This document shows positions 1-7,362 of a stretch of DNA of 37,613 nt, piece by piece. Both the position numbers and the translations under genes were made by a program. The stretch covers positions 16,388 through 54,000 of the forward strand of contig MIDP01000008.1 in NCBI GenBank assembly GCA_001831095.1. Direction: 5' to 3'. This DNA comes from Verrucomicrobia bacterium GWF2_51_19 (GTDB lineage Bacteria; Verrucomicrobiota; Verrucomicrobiia; Opitutales; UBA12508). The notes under the pieces were generated by a model, which worked only from the letters and a program-made list of their open reading frames with translations, was not told where the DNA came from and ran no database searches. The first letter of the stretch is position 1. Every line of letters starts with the position of its first letter.

Positions 1-2
1 TA

Positions 3-755
3 ACTCCAGGCAAGGGCGGCCAGCTCTTTGAAGCAAAGGTTCCCATCTTCAACACGATCGCCGACAGCGTCCGCCACGAAGGCGCCAACGCGGCTCTCAT
101 CTTCGTGCCACCCGCATTTGCAGCCGACTCCATTCTGGAGGCCATCGACGCCCAAATCCCCATCGTCGTCTGCATCACCGAAGGCATTCCCGTCCGCGAC
201 ATGATTCCCATTAAGGCCAAACTCCGGCATTCCAAAACACGCCTGATAGGCCCCAATTGCCCGGGCATCATCACTCCAGACGCCTGCAAAATGGGCATCA
301 TGCCAGGCTATATTCATCGAAAAGGCACTGTCGGCGTCATCTCGCGCTCTGGAACTCTTACCTACGAGGCCGTCTGGCAACTCACTCAGCGCGGTTACGG
401 GCAGTCCACGTGCATCGGCATCGGCGGCGACCCCATCGTCGGCACCACCCACCTCGACGCCGTTAAACTCTTTAACGATGACCCCGAAACAGAGGCCATC
501 ATTCTCATTGGCGAAATCGGTGGCTCCGCAGAAGAAGATGCCGCTGCTTACATTAAACAACACGTGAAAAAGCCAGTCGCCGCCTTCATCGCCGGCCTCA
601 CCGCACCCAAGGGCCGCCGCATGGGCCACGCAGGAGCTATCGTCTCCGGCTCCTCAGGATCAGCCCAGTCGAAAATCGATGCCCTGACCTCAGCTGGTAT
701 CGCTGTGGCACCCACTCCGGCAGAAATCGCCGAAACCCTGCTAAGGAATATGTAA
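3..755 (+). CDS. sucD: Succinyl-CoA synthetase alpha subunit (5'-truncated by window edge)
   Basis: This subunit carries the phosphohistidine and binds CoA and nucleotide in the ADP- or GDP-forming succinate-CoA ligase of the TCA cycle. The frame is open to the window edge and begins inside the CoA-binding domain at TPGKGG, so about 40 N-terminal residues and the start are outside the window. Visible motifs are IGPNCPGI, the [10 protein letters not shown] segment, GGDP and, near the C-terminus, [10 protein letters not shown], whose His is the phosphorylated active-site residue of the family. sucB/sucC would be expected just upstream. The last codons (TLLRN) double as the left arm of repeat A1, and the TAA stop lies within that element. 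Assignment is firm. Nucleotide specificity cannot be read. Confidence 0.95.
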   Translation, partial: TPGKGGQLFEAKVPIFNTIADSVRHEGANAALIFVPPAFAADSILEAIDAQIPIVVCITEGIPVRDMIPIKAKLRHSKTRLIGPNCPGIITPDACKMGIMPGYIHRKGTVGVISRSGTLTYEAVWQLTQRGYGQSTCIGIGGDPIVGTTHLDAVKLFNDDPETEAIILIGEIGGSAEEDAAAYIKQHVKKPVAAFIAGLTAPKGRRMGHAGAIVSGSSGSAQSKIDALTSAGIAVAPTPAEIAETLLRNM

Positions 756-875
756 AATGGTCTCTAGCGGCGTTCTCGTCGTTCGGGCTAGGTCACGTAC
801 CGCATGTACGCTCCCGTCGCCCTCGCTCCTCGGGCCTTGCTATAGAGCCATTTTTCAAATTCCTTAGCAGGGTTT
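733..875. repeat. Family A palindromic element, copy A1, overlapping sucD 3' end
   Basis: The outer arms AAACCCTGCTAAGGAAT (733-749) and its exact reverse complement (859-875) form a 17-bp perfect inverted repeat. Inside lies the family A core: CTCTAGCGGCGTTCTCGTCG, then GTTCGGGCTAGGTCACGTAC, a short variable loop, then GTACGCTCCCGTCGCCCTCG up to TTGCTATAGAGCC. The left arm is sucD coding sequence, so the far arm is an inverted copy of a gene end. The core recurs at eight other places. The RNA would form a long imperfect hairpin just past sucD. The element separates sucD from mutS; the remaining 77 bp before mutS hold no recognised site. Confidence 0.85.
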
Positions 876-952
876 ATCAAACTAAAAATAGCGAATAAAG
901 ACAACGCCGTCTGCTTGCGTTTCGCATAAAAAAATGTTTCCTTGGTAGTTTT

Positions 953-3493
953 ATGAAAGCGTTAACACCTATGATGCAGCAGTATATGGAGACCAAATCC
1001 CGTCTCCCGATAGGTACATTATTGCTATTTCGTTTGGGGGATTTTTACGAGTTATTTGAGGAGGACGCGGTTGAAGGGGCGCGGATACTGGGGATCACGT
1101 TGACGGCGCGCAATGGGTGCCCGATGGCTGGCATTCCCTATCACGCGTGGGAGGGGTATATCAACAAGTTACTGAAGGCCGGAAAGAAGGTGGCGATTTG
1201 CGAGCAGATGACCGAACCAGAGCCAGGCAAGCTGGTTGAGCGGGCCCTGACGCGCATTTTAACCCCGGGGACGATTTTGGAGGAGTCGCGGATGGAGGCG
1301 CAGCGCAACGCGTATCTGCTGGCGCTCGATGTCACCAAAGCGGGCCTGCAAGCGGCCTGGGCGGATCTCTCCACTGGGCAATTTTGGGTGGCGACGGACG
1401 AGAATGGGGGTCTGTTGTCTGTTATTTTCGCGCTGCAGCCAAAGGAGATTTTGTTACCGGAGTCGCATCGGGGCTGGAAAAATGTTGGTGGTGTCGAATG
1501 GGCGCCTTTTGAGGAGCGACTGCGAGAGCTCTGCCCTATTTCTGAATTGCCAGACTACTATTTCGACAGCGCCTCTGGCACGCGATCGTTACTGGAGCTG
1601 TTGGGAGTGTTAAATCTGCAGGGCTTTGGGCTCTCCGAAAAGCATCCGGCGTTGGGGACTGCTGGAGCCGTTATTCAGTACGCGACGGACAACCTCTGTC
1701 AACGTCCACAAAACCTGTCTGGTATCCGCGAATATTTTCCGAAAAAGGCACTGTCGCTAGACACGTCGACGTTGAAAAACCTCGAAATTTTTCAATCGGC
1801 ACAAGGGGCGAGAGAGGGATCCCTGCTTGAGGCCATGGATCGGACAGTAACGCCAAATGGCGCTCGCCTGCTGGAAACATTCCTGGCAACACCGCTGTTG
1901 GAGTTGTCCGAGATTGAGCGCCGACAGCGCTGCGTGGGTGAGATGATCGACGAACCTGGCTTGAGCAGCCAATTGCAGGGATTTTTAAAAAACATCCGCG
2001 ACATTCCCCGCATATTGAGCCGCCTGCAGAACCGCATTCGGAATCCACGTGAGTTGGGCGGCATTCGCGACACGCTGCAGGTCTTGCCATCGATTTACAA
2101 AATTTTGCAACAATTTCGGCAGGAAAATGTGGCGGCCTACACGACACGAGTATCGACCTTCGACGCATTGAAAGCGGAATTGCAGGCGGCTCTCAACGAT
2201 GAGCTGCCTGGAGTGCTGCAAGAAGGAGGCATCATCCGTCGTGGCTACTCGGCGGAGCTTGATCGGATGCGCGACCTCTCGCAAAACAGCAAACAATGGC
2301 TTACGGACCTCGAGCAATCGGAACAGGCGCGCACGGGCATTCGGAACCTCAAAATCCGCTACAATGGCGCCTTTGGCTACTTTATTGAGGTGACGAAGTC
2401 GCAGCTCCACCTCGTGCCCGCGGAGTACATCCGCAAGCAGACCATGACCAATGCTGAGCGCTACGCCACAGAGGCGCTGAAGATCAAGGAGAAAGAGATT
2501 TTGGAGGCCGAGGGGACGATTCTGGGCCTCGAGGAAACGCTCTTTAGGGCCCTCGTCGAACGTTGTCTGCAGGAAAGCGCATTGCTGCGATCCACGGCCG
2601 ACGCATTGGCAGAATTAGACGTTTTGGCTGGCTGGGCGTCGTTGGCACGCGACTGGAACTACTGCTGCCCGAAGCTAGACGACAGTTACAGTCTAGAAAT
2701 TGAATCGGGCAGGCATCCGGTTGTCGAACAGCGAATACGGGCGTCTCGGCTAGGCATGGCAGGCGCGCATGCTTTTGTCCCCAACGACACACACCTCGAC
2801 TGCTCCCAAACCCAGATTGCGCTGATCACTGGGCCCAACATGGCCGGCAAGTCCACATATATCAGGCAAGTGGCGCTCATCACGTTTATGGCGCAGGTGG
2901 GATGTTGGGTGCCGGCTAAAAGCTGTCGCATCGGGACCGTCGACCGCATCTTTTCACGCGTCGGAGCCAGCGATGAGCTCGCCCGCGGCAATTCCACATT
3001 CATGGTCGAGATGAATGAGACGGCTAACATTCTCAACAACGCGACGCCACGCAGCCTCATCATTTTAGACGAGATTGGACGCGGAACGAGCACTTACGAC
3101 GGCCTCAGCATCGCCTGGGCAGTGATTGAACACCTACACGGCAATCAAGAATCCGGCCCGCGCACACTCTTTGCCACGCATTACCACGAGCTCACGCAGT
3201 TAGAGAAAAACCTCTCTCGACTTAAAAATTACTCGGTGGCCGTCAAGGAGTGGAACGAGGCCATTGTATTCGTTAGGCAGGTCGTAGAGGGCGCTGCAGA
3301 CCGATCCTACGGCATTCACGTCGCTAGGCTGGCCGGGTTACCAACTTCCGTCGTCACGCGCGCTAAAACCATACTGTCTGAGCTCGAAAGCGAGGGAGCC
3401 CTCCTACAAAACGCCCTCAAACGCACCCTCCAGTCACGCCTCAATCAACGCCCCAGCGACCTCGAAAAACAACTCGAACTCTTCTGCGTGTGA
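953..3493 (+). CDS. mutS: DNA mismatch repair protein MutS
   Basis: MutS recognises mismatches and small loops as a clamp-forming ATPase dimer. At 846 residues it is close to E. coli MutS (853). The mismatch-contacting F-x-E motif is F31-Y32-E33 in domain I. The C-terminal ABC-type ATPase has Walker A GPNMAGKST near residues 627-635, a Walker B ending in D706-E707, and a signature region GASDELARGNSTF. The extreme C-terminus contains QLELF (840-844), which fits the beta-clamp-binding pentapeptide consensus. The ATG follows the A1 element and an AT-rich leader with no strong Shine-Dalgarno. No mutL is in the window. The downstream gap holds repeat A2. Confidence 0.97.
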   Translation: MKALTPMMQQYMETKSRLPIGTLLLFRLGDFYELFEEDAVEGARILGITLTARNGCPMAGIPYHAWEGYINKLLKAGKKVAICEQMTEPEPGKLVERALTRILTPGTILEESRMEAQRNAYLLALDVTKAGLQAAWADLSTGQFWVATDENGGLLSVIFALQPKEILLPESHRGWKNVGGVEWAPFEERLRELCPISELPDYYFDSASGTRSLLELLGVLNLQGFGLSEKHPALGTAGAVIQYATDNLCQRPQNLSGIREYFPKKALSLDTSTLKNLEIFQSAQGAREGSLLEAMDRTVTPNGARLLETFLATPLLELSEIERRQRCVGEMIDEPGLSSQLQGFLKNIRDIPRILSRLQNRIRNPRELGGIRDTLQVLPSIYKILQQFRQENVAAYTTRVSTFDALKAELQAALNDELPGVLQEGGIIRRGYSAELDRMRDLSQNSKQWLTDLEQSEQARTGIRNLKIRYNGAFGYFIEVTKSQLHLVPAEYIRKQTMTNAERYATEALKIKEKEILEAEGTILGLEETLFRALVERCLQESALLRSTADALAELDVLAGWASLARDWNYCCPKLDDSYSLEIESGRHPVVEQRIRASRLGMAGAHAFVPNDTHLDCSQTQIALITGPNMAGKSTYIRQVALITFMAQVGCWVPAKSCRIGTVDRIFSRVGASDELARGNSTFMVEMNETANILNNATPRSLIILDEIGRGTSTYDGLSIAWAVIEHLHGNQESGPRTLFATHYHELTQLEKNLSRLKNYSVAVKEWNEAIVFVRQVVEGAADRSYGIHVARLAGLPTSVVTRAKTILSELESEGALLQNALKRTLQSRLNQRPSDLEKQLELFCV

Positions 3494-3575
3494 TATAGCG
3501 CCATGGCCTCGCTTGTTCAAAATCAGTGGCATTAATTTTACATAGGCATTTTGCATGTGAACAACTTCCGCAATG

Positions 3576-3696
3576 AAAGACCGTTGAAAAATGGTTCTAT
3601 AGCAAGGCCCGAGGAGCGAGGGTGACAGGAGCGTACGTCGGTACGTGACTTAGCCCGAACGACGAGAACGCCGTGTGACATTTTGCAACGGTCTTT
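3576..3696. repeat. Family A palindromic element, copy A2, with terminator-like T run
   Basis: Outer arms AAAGACCGTTG (3576-3586) and CAACGGTCTTT (3686-3696) are exact complements. The core reads TATAGCAAGGCCCGAGGAGC and later CGAACGACGAGAACG, the reverse orientation of A1. Seven T residues run from 3694, so on the plus strand it looks like an intrinsic terminator after mutS. The 80 bp between mutS and this element hold TAGGCATTTTGCATGTGAAC (from 3543), which resembles the right arm of a family B element plus linker, suggesting an eroded B-linker-A composite. Confidence 0.8.
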
Positions 3697-3739
3697 TTTT
3701 CTTTTCAAGCGCGACATTCCTGTTAGAGTATAGCGATTC

Positions 3740-5161
3740 ATGCGAATCTTTGGAAGCATTTTAGGGTGTTTGTTGGGCGCTGCGGGTCTTGTTGCGGAAG
3801 AAAATGTGTGGCCATTGATGCTGCGCGAAAACCAGCACGATATCCAATTCGTGCCGCCCCTCACTCAAAACAAGGAAGGCAATCCCGACTGGACCGCCCT
3901 CCGGCCATTTACTCTGGCCGAGTGGTACCGGCAAGAGTCGAAGAGCGAGCTGCACTTCTTGTACCCGCTGTTTTCCTATTATAAAAAGCCAGACAACGTG
4001 CGCTGGTCGATCTTTACCCTCATCAACTACAGCCGCACAGGCCACGAAGATGGCGTCGCCGTCCGCGATTTTTCCATTTTCCCGATCTACTATTACCGCA
4101 ATACCGGCTCGCCACATACTTCCTATGGCGGCGTTTTCCCCTTTGTTGGCCACGTTCAGAACTTTTTTGGCAACGACGCCATTACGTGGCGATTTTGGCC
4201 GCTCTTCATGTACACTGAAAATGATGGCGCCAAGCGTTACGGATTTCCTTACCCCATCTTGAGGGGACAACGAGGACCCAATGCCGGCGGATTTGCGGTC
4301 TGGCCGCTCTTTGGCCATTTCTGGGTCAAGGACAAGTATGATTACGCGTACAAGTTTTGGCCGCTCATGTACGTTCGCCGCGACAAACTCAACGAGCCCA
4401 TTCCAAGTCTCAAAAAGGGCTTTATCCCTTTTTACACTTACGAGCACAGCAGCAATGTCGAGAGCCTGACCTGGTGTTGGCCCTTCTTTGGCTACACGGA
4501 TGAGTGGGACCCGCGCTACCACGAGACACGCTATCTCTGGCCTTTGCTCGTCCAGGGCCGAGGTGATGAAAAATACGTCAACCGCTGGGCCCCCTTCTAC
4601 ACTCACTCTTTCCGCGACGGCAAAGACAAACAATGGCACGTTTGGCCATTCGCAAAAACCCTCACCTGGGACGTCGGTGATATCCACATGGTTCAGGGCC
4701 AGTTTCTCTATTTCTTTCTCTGGTCGCAAAAACAAATGTCCCTCGTCTCGCCCGACTCGCCTTTCGCCGAACGAACGCACCTGTGGCCCTTTGTAAGCTA
4801 TTGGGACAATGGCGCCGGCATCAAACAAGTCCAATTGCTCAGCCCACTCGAGCCCTTCTTTCAACACAACACCACCATTCGCCGGCTCTATTCGCCCCTC
4901 TTCGCGCTCTACCGATACAACCAATGGGCGCCGCACGCCTCCGAGCACCGCCTCCTCTTCGGCCTCTTTTCAGCCAAAGCAACGCCAGAAGAGAGCGCTG
5001 TCAACGTTGGCCCTCTCGTCGGGTTTTCCCGCAATAAACAAAACAACAAGAAGAGCTTTCAACTCCTGAAGGGCCTCTTCGGCCTCCACAAAGACGGCAA
5101 AAATACGCAATGCCAGGTACTTTGGATGAAGTTCGGCCCCTCTAAGTCCGGCGCAAAATAG
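3740..5161 (+). CDS. Aromatic-repeat (WPL/F-type) envelope protein of unknown function
   Basis: The 473-residue product has a short hydrophobic N-terminus (residues 1-19) like a signal peptide, then a long region with a loosely repeated aromatic motif of W-P-L/F-F type: FWPLFMY, VWPLFGH, FWPLMYV, WPFFGY, LWPLLVQ, VWPFAK, LWPFVS. Spacing of about 25-45 residues and alternating aromatic/polar stretches suggest a beta-rich surface or outer-membrane protein. This is inference; no named family is recognised with certainty. The last five codons (KSGAK) and the TAG stop form the left arm of repeat B1. A long antisense frame (3761-4948) is a shadow of this gene. Confidence 0.75.
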   Translation: MRIFGSILGCLLGAAGLVAEENVWPLMLRENQHDIQFVPPLTQNKEGNPDWTALRPFTLAEWYRQESKSELHFLYPLFSYYKKPDNVRWSIFTLINYSRTGHEDGVAVRDFSIFPIYYYRNTGSPHTSYGGVFPFVGHVQNFFGNDAITWRFWPLFMYTENDGAKRYGFPYPILRGQRGPNAGGFAVWPLFGHFWVKDKYDYAYKFWPLMYVRRDKLNEPIPSLKKGFIPFYTYEHSSNVESLTWCWPFFGYTDEWDPRYHETRYLWPLLVQGRGDEKYVNRWAPFYTHSFRDGKDKQWHVWPFAKTLTWDVGDIHMVQGQFLYFFLWSQKQMSLVSPDSPFAERTHLWPFVSYWDNGAGIKQVQLLSPLEPFFQHNTTIRRLYSPLFALYRYNQWAPHASEHRLLFGLFSAKATPEESAVNVGPLVGFSRNKQNNKKSFQLLKGLFGLHKDGKNTQCQVLWMKFGPSKSGAK

Positions 5162-5269
5162 CGCAAAAATGTGTTTCGCGCTCCGCCGACTGGCTTACGT
5201 ACCATCGTACGCTACGCCAGATCGTACTCGCGCAAAGCCACATTTTTGCATCTATTTTGCGCCGGACTT
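5144..5269. repeat. Family B palindromic element, copy B1, overlapping a gene 3' end
   Basis: Outer arms AAGTCCGGCGCAAAATAG (5144-5161) and the exact reverse complement (5252-5269) form an 18-bp perfect inverted repeat. The left arm is the last six codons, including the stop, of the upstream gene. The core TTTCGCGCTCCGCCGACTGG, central ACGTACCATCGTACG, then CCAGATCGTACTCGCGCAAA is the family B core. The stop-proximal half has the same orientation, relative to the gene, as in the copies at fabH, comM, trmD and rplS. Confidence 0.85.
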
Positions 5270-5292
5270 GAGCACAACAAATTAAATACCAA

Positions 5293-5931
5293 CGCCAATT
5301 AAACAATGAAGTGCAACACTCGTCCTAGCGCGTGCGTTGCAGTTAAATTTCCCTCACAGCTCCTAGCGATTCCAGACCCTCTCTCAACGTATCGAAGAAA
5401 GAATATGGATGCTCTCCCACGACAGTCAATTCATTGAAGGCGTTTTGGAGTCCATCTATGCGTTCTTTCTCTGAATATAGCCACTCGAGAGGCGTCAACC
5501 CATCATCATTTATACTATTGATGCCATCCGCCGATTCATCGAGCCATTGTTGTAAGTCTAGCAAGAGTTGAAAGGCAGGATTAATCTCCATAGGTTCATT
5601 TTCTGTGATAACTAGATATTGATGCCAACGGAAATCAACCTCGAAATGAAATGCGTGTAGCTCAGCCTCTCGAAATCCTCGCAGCCCCTCATAATTGTTA
5701 AGTTCTTCTCTTTCTGGACCAACTAAGTCATTCATGAGAACGTTAAAGGTTCTTAATTGACCAACTCCATCGCCAGGCTGCCCTATGAGATGTGCATGGA
5801 GATGAGTCCAAAGGAATATGGAGATTATTAGAGTTTTTTGTATTATTTTCATGCAATTTTTATACACAGCAAATTATATGCCAACATTGCTTCGCTCCGC
5901 TTGGTAGCGACGATTCATTGTTGAATTGGCG
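5293..5931. other. AT-rich single-gene segment bounded by an 18-bp inverted repeat
   Basis: CGCCAATTAAACAATGAA (5293-5310) is matched in inverted orientation, with one mismatch, at 5914-5931. The two copies bracket one AT-rich orphan gene. An imperfect hairpin (GCAACACTCG against CGCGTGCGTTGC, 5313-5340) lies just inside the left end, and a second (CAACATTG against CATTGTTG) near the right end. No transposase, recombinase or clear target duplication is visible, so a small mobile cassette is inference. Confidence 0.4.
5343..5852 (-). CDS. Hypothetical secreted protein, AT-rich orphan
   Basis: From the ATG at 5852 the product is about 169 residues and begins MKIIQKTLIISIFLWTHLHA, a typical basic-hydrophobic signal peptide; an ATG five codons upstream is also possible. 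The body is acidic. Around DDGLTPLEWL it carries a short stretch resembling the start of a single ankyrin-type repeat, too little to assign a fold. Base composition is more AT-rich than neighbouring genes, and the gene sits inside an inverted-repeat-bounded segment, which suggests recent acquisition. Function is unknown. The lower part of the 5868-5991 gap contains a solo copy of TTTCGCTAATGATTGAGG (5936-5953), the terminal repeat of the MITE-like element at 22179-22632. Confidence 0.6.
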   Translation of the reverse strand: MKIIQKTLIISIFLWTHLHAHLIGQPGDGVGQLRTFNVLMNDLVGPEREELNNYEGLRGFREAELHAFHFEVDFRWHQYLVITENEPMEINPAFQLLLDLQQWLDESADGINSINDDGLTPLEWLYSEKERIDGLQNAFNELTVVGEHPYSFFDTLREGLESLGAVREI

Positions 5932-5991
5932 AAAGTTTCGCTAATGATTGAGGAAAATGTGGCTGTGCGGGTTAACGACTTACAACGCCAT

Positions 5992-6113
5992 AAGACCGTT
6001 GAAAAATGGCTCTATAGCAAGGCCCGAGGAGAGAGGGCGACAGGAGCGTACGTTGGTACGTGACTTAGCCCGATCGACGAGAACGCAGCTAGAGACCATT
6101 TTGCAACGGTCTT
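5992..6113. repeat. Family A palindromic element, copy A3, overlapping the pheS stop codon
   Basis: Outer arms AAGACCGTTG (5992-6001) and CAACGGTCTT (6104-6113) are perfect complements around a family A core. The pheS TAA (6112-6114, minus strand) overlaps the right arm: on the minus strand the sequence reads TAAGACCG. Just left of the element, GTTAACGACTTACAACG (from 5971) matches the linker seen between B5 and A8, preceded by AAAATGTGGCTGTGCGGG, a probable remnant of a B core. Confidence 0.85.
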
Positions 6114-7125
6114 ACAAAAAGCGGAGGTCGTTTTGATAAAAAAGCCGTACATCATCGATGCCGTAGAGGAGCATGGCGATGCGCTCGATACCTGCCCCGA
6201 AGGCGTAACCGCTCCAGACATGTGAATCGTAGCCAACGGAGTCGAAGACAGCGGGATCGACGATACCGCAGCCCAAAATCTCTATCCACTGATTGCTGAG
6301 AGCGCCCATGTGGGGGGATTTTAAATCGAGTTCGAAGCTGGGTTCGGTGAAGGGAAAGAAGCTGGGGCGCAGGCGAATTTCAACCTTGTTGCCAAACAGT
6401 TCTTTGAGAAAGTGGTCGAGGACATCCTTGAGGTCGCAAACCGTGACACCCTTATCGACATAGAGGCCCTCAATTTGGTGGAAACAGGCGCTGTGAGTGG
6501 CGTCAACGGTGTCTCGGCGAAAGACGCGGCCCGGGGCGATAATCCGTAACGGCGGCGGATTTTTCAACATCGCCCGGATCTGGACGCTCGACGTGTGTGT
6601 ACGCAAGATGTACTGTTCATCGGCCTTTTTATTGACGTTGCCCATTTTGAGCTGTTTTGGGAAATAGAGGGTGTCCTGGGCATCTCTCGCCGGGTGGTCT
6701 TGGGGAATGTTGAGGGCGTCCAAGCAGTACCATTCCGACTCAATTTCCGGTCCTTCCGCAACCACAAACCCAATTTTTGCAAAAATCTCCGTCAGCTGAT
6801 TTCGTACCTGCGTCAGTGGATGGAGGCGGCCACGCTTGTCTCGCGTTGGCAAATTCGGGTCAACGGGTGTGCCCAACACGGCTTTGCGCTCCTGGGCCTC
6901 GATCTCCACCAAACGCTCATTAAAAATGGACTCCAGCTCCTTTTTGACCTGGTTAATGGCTTGCCCGGCAGCCGGACGTTCCTCCGGCGGCAATTTCCCA
7001 ATACCCTTAATCACCTGTGTCAGGGCCCCGTTCGCGCCCACCAACTTCGCCTTGTAAGCCTCAAACGCCGCCCGAGTTGTGGGCCGTCCCGTTTTTGCCT
7101 CTATGAGTATTGTGTCGATGTTCAT
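6112..7125 (-). CDS. pheS: Phenylalanyl-tRNA synthetase alpha subunit
   Basis: This class II aminoacyl-tRNA synthetase subunit charges tRNA-Phe as an alpha2-beta2 enzyme. At 337 residues it has the usual length. The N-terminal third (about 1-90) is the coiled-coil tRNA-binding arm. The catalytic domain shows the family marks RRDTVDATHSACFHQIEG (motif 2), the FFPFTEPS substrate loop and GAGIERIAML (motif 3). pheT is not adjacent downstream; the gene is followed directly by repeat A3, which overlaps its stop codon. The ATG at 7125 has no strong Shine-Dalgarno. The divergent gap to 7363 holds the iteron array of the next gene. Confidence 0.96.
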   Translation of the reverse strand: MNIDTILIEAKTGRPTTRAAFEAYKAKLVGANGALTQVIKGIGKLPPEERPAAGQAINQVKKELESIFNERLVEIEAQERKAVLGTPVDPNLPTRDKRGRLHPLTQVRNQLTEIFAKIGFVVAEGPEIESEWYCLDALNIPQDHPARDAQDTLYFPKQLKMGNVNKKADEQYILRTHTSSVQIRAMLKNPPPLRIIAPGRVFRRDTVDATHSACFHQIEGLYVDKGVTVCDLKDVLDHFLKELFGNKVEIRLRPSFFPFTEPSFELDLKSPHMGALSNQWIEILGCGIVDPAVFDSVGYDSHVWSGYAFGAGIERIAMLLYGIDDVRLFYQNDLRFL

Positions 7126-7251
7126 GTTGGAATCCGAAAGCTATACAAAATGATTTTTTCAATCGTCTCATTTATCAAAAGGAATTTTTCATGAAACGCA
7201 AAAGTTTATTTCGATAAATGCGCGCCACACCATCTGTTTTGCAGGAAAATC

Positions 7252-7280
7252 TTGACTTATTGCTAAAATTGCCGGATAGT
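7252..7280 (+). promoter_or_regulatory. Candidate sigma70-type promoter inside the 23-bp repeat array
   Basis: TTGACT (7252-7257) and GATAGT (7275-7280) are separated by 17 bp. The first repeat of the array occupies the spacer and overlaps the -10, so a protein binding the repeats would compete with RNA polymerase. Prediction from sequence only. Confidence 0.45.
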
Positions 7281-7348
7281 TATTGCTAAAATTGCCGAAT
7301 GGCTATTGCTAAAATTGCCGGATAGTTATTGCTAAAATTGCCGGAAAT
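7257..7348 (+). repeat. Four tandem 23-bp iteron-like repeats upstream of ATPase 1
   Basis: Four contiguous units start at 7257, 7280, 7303 and 7326, each built on TATTGCTAAAATTGCCGGA with only a few changes in the last bases. The 23-bp period is about two helical turns, so binding sites would lie on one face of the DNA. The array overlaps a candidate promoter and ends 14 bp before the ATPase start. There are no variable spacers, so it is not a CRISPR. The 7126-7251 part of the gap shows nothing else recognisable. Confidence 0.85.
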
Positions 7349-7362
7349 GGAGTTAAAAAATC

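Noticed and set aside
3761..4948. 395-residue antisense frame opposite the aromatic-repeat gene
   Set aside because: Codon bias and signal peptide support the plus-strand gene. The antisense product has no recognisable motif and is a shadow.
5285..5346. Integron attC site
   Set aside because: A GTTAAAT-like right end and an imperfect hairpin are present, but no proper RYYYAAC partner, no second attC and no integrase are visible.
5948..6136. Open frames through family A elements (ARPEERGRQER...DLARTTRT) as a conserved peptide
   Set aside because: The frame is open in several copies, but A2 (3576-3696) has a TGA in it (GGGTGACAG), and changes do not favour synonymous positions. It is best explained by stop-poor GC-rich palindromes.
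7257..7348. Plasmid-type replication origin iterons
   Set aside because: The array is next to a DUF4143-type ATPase, not a Rep initiator, with no DnaA boxes or AT-rich unwinding region beyond the local background. A regulatory role fits better.
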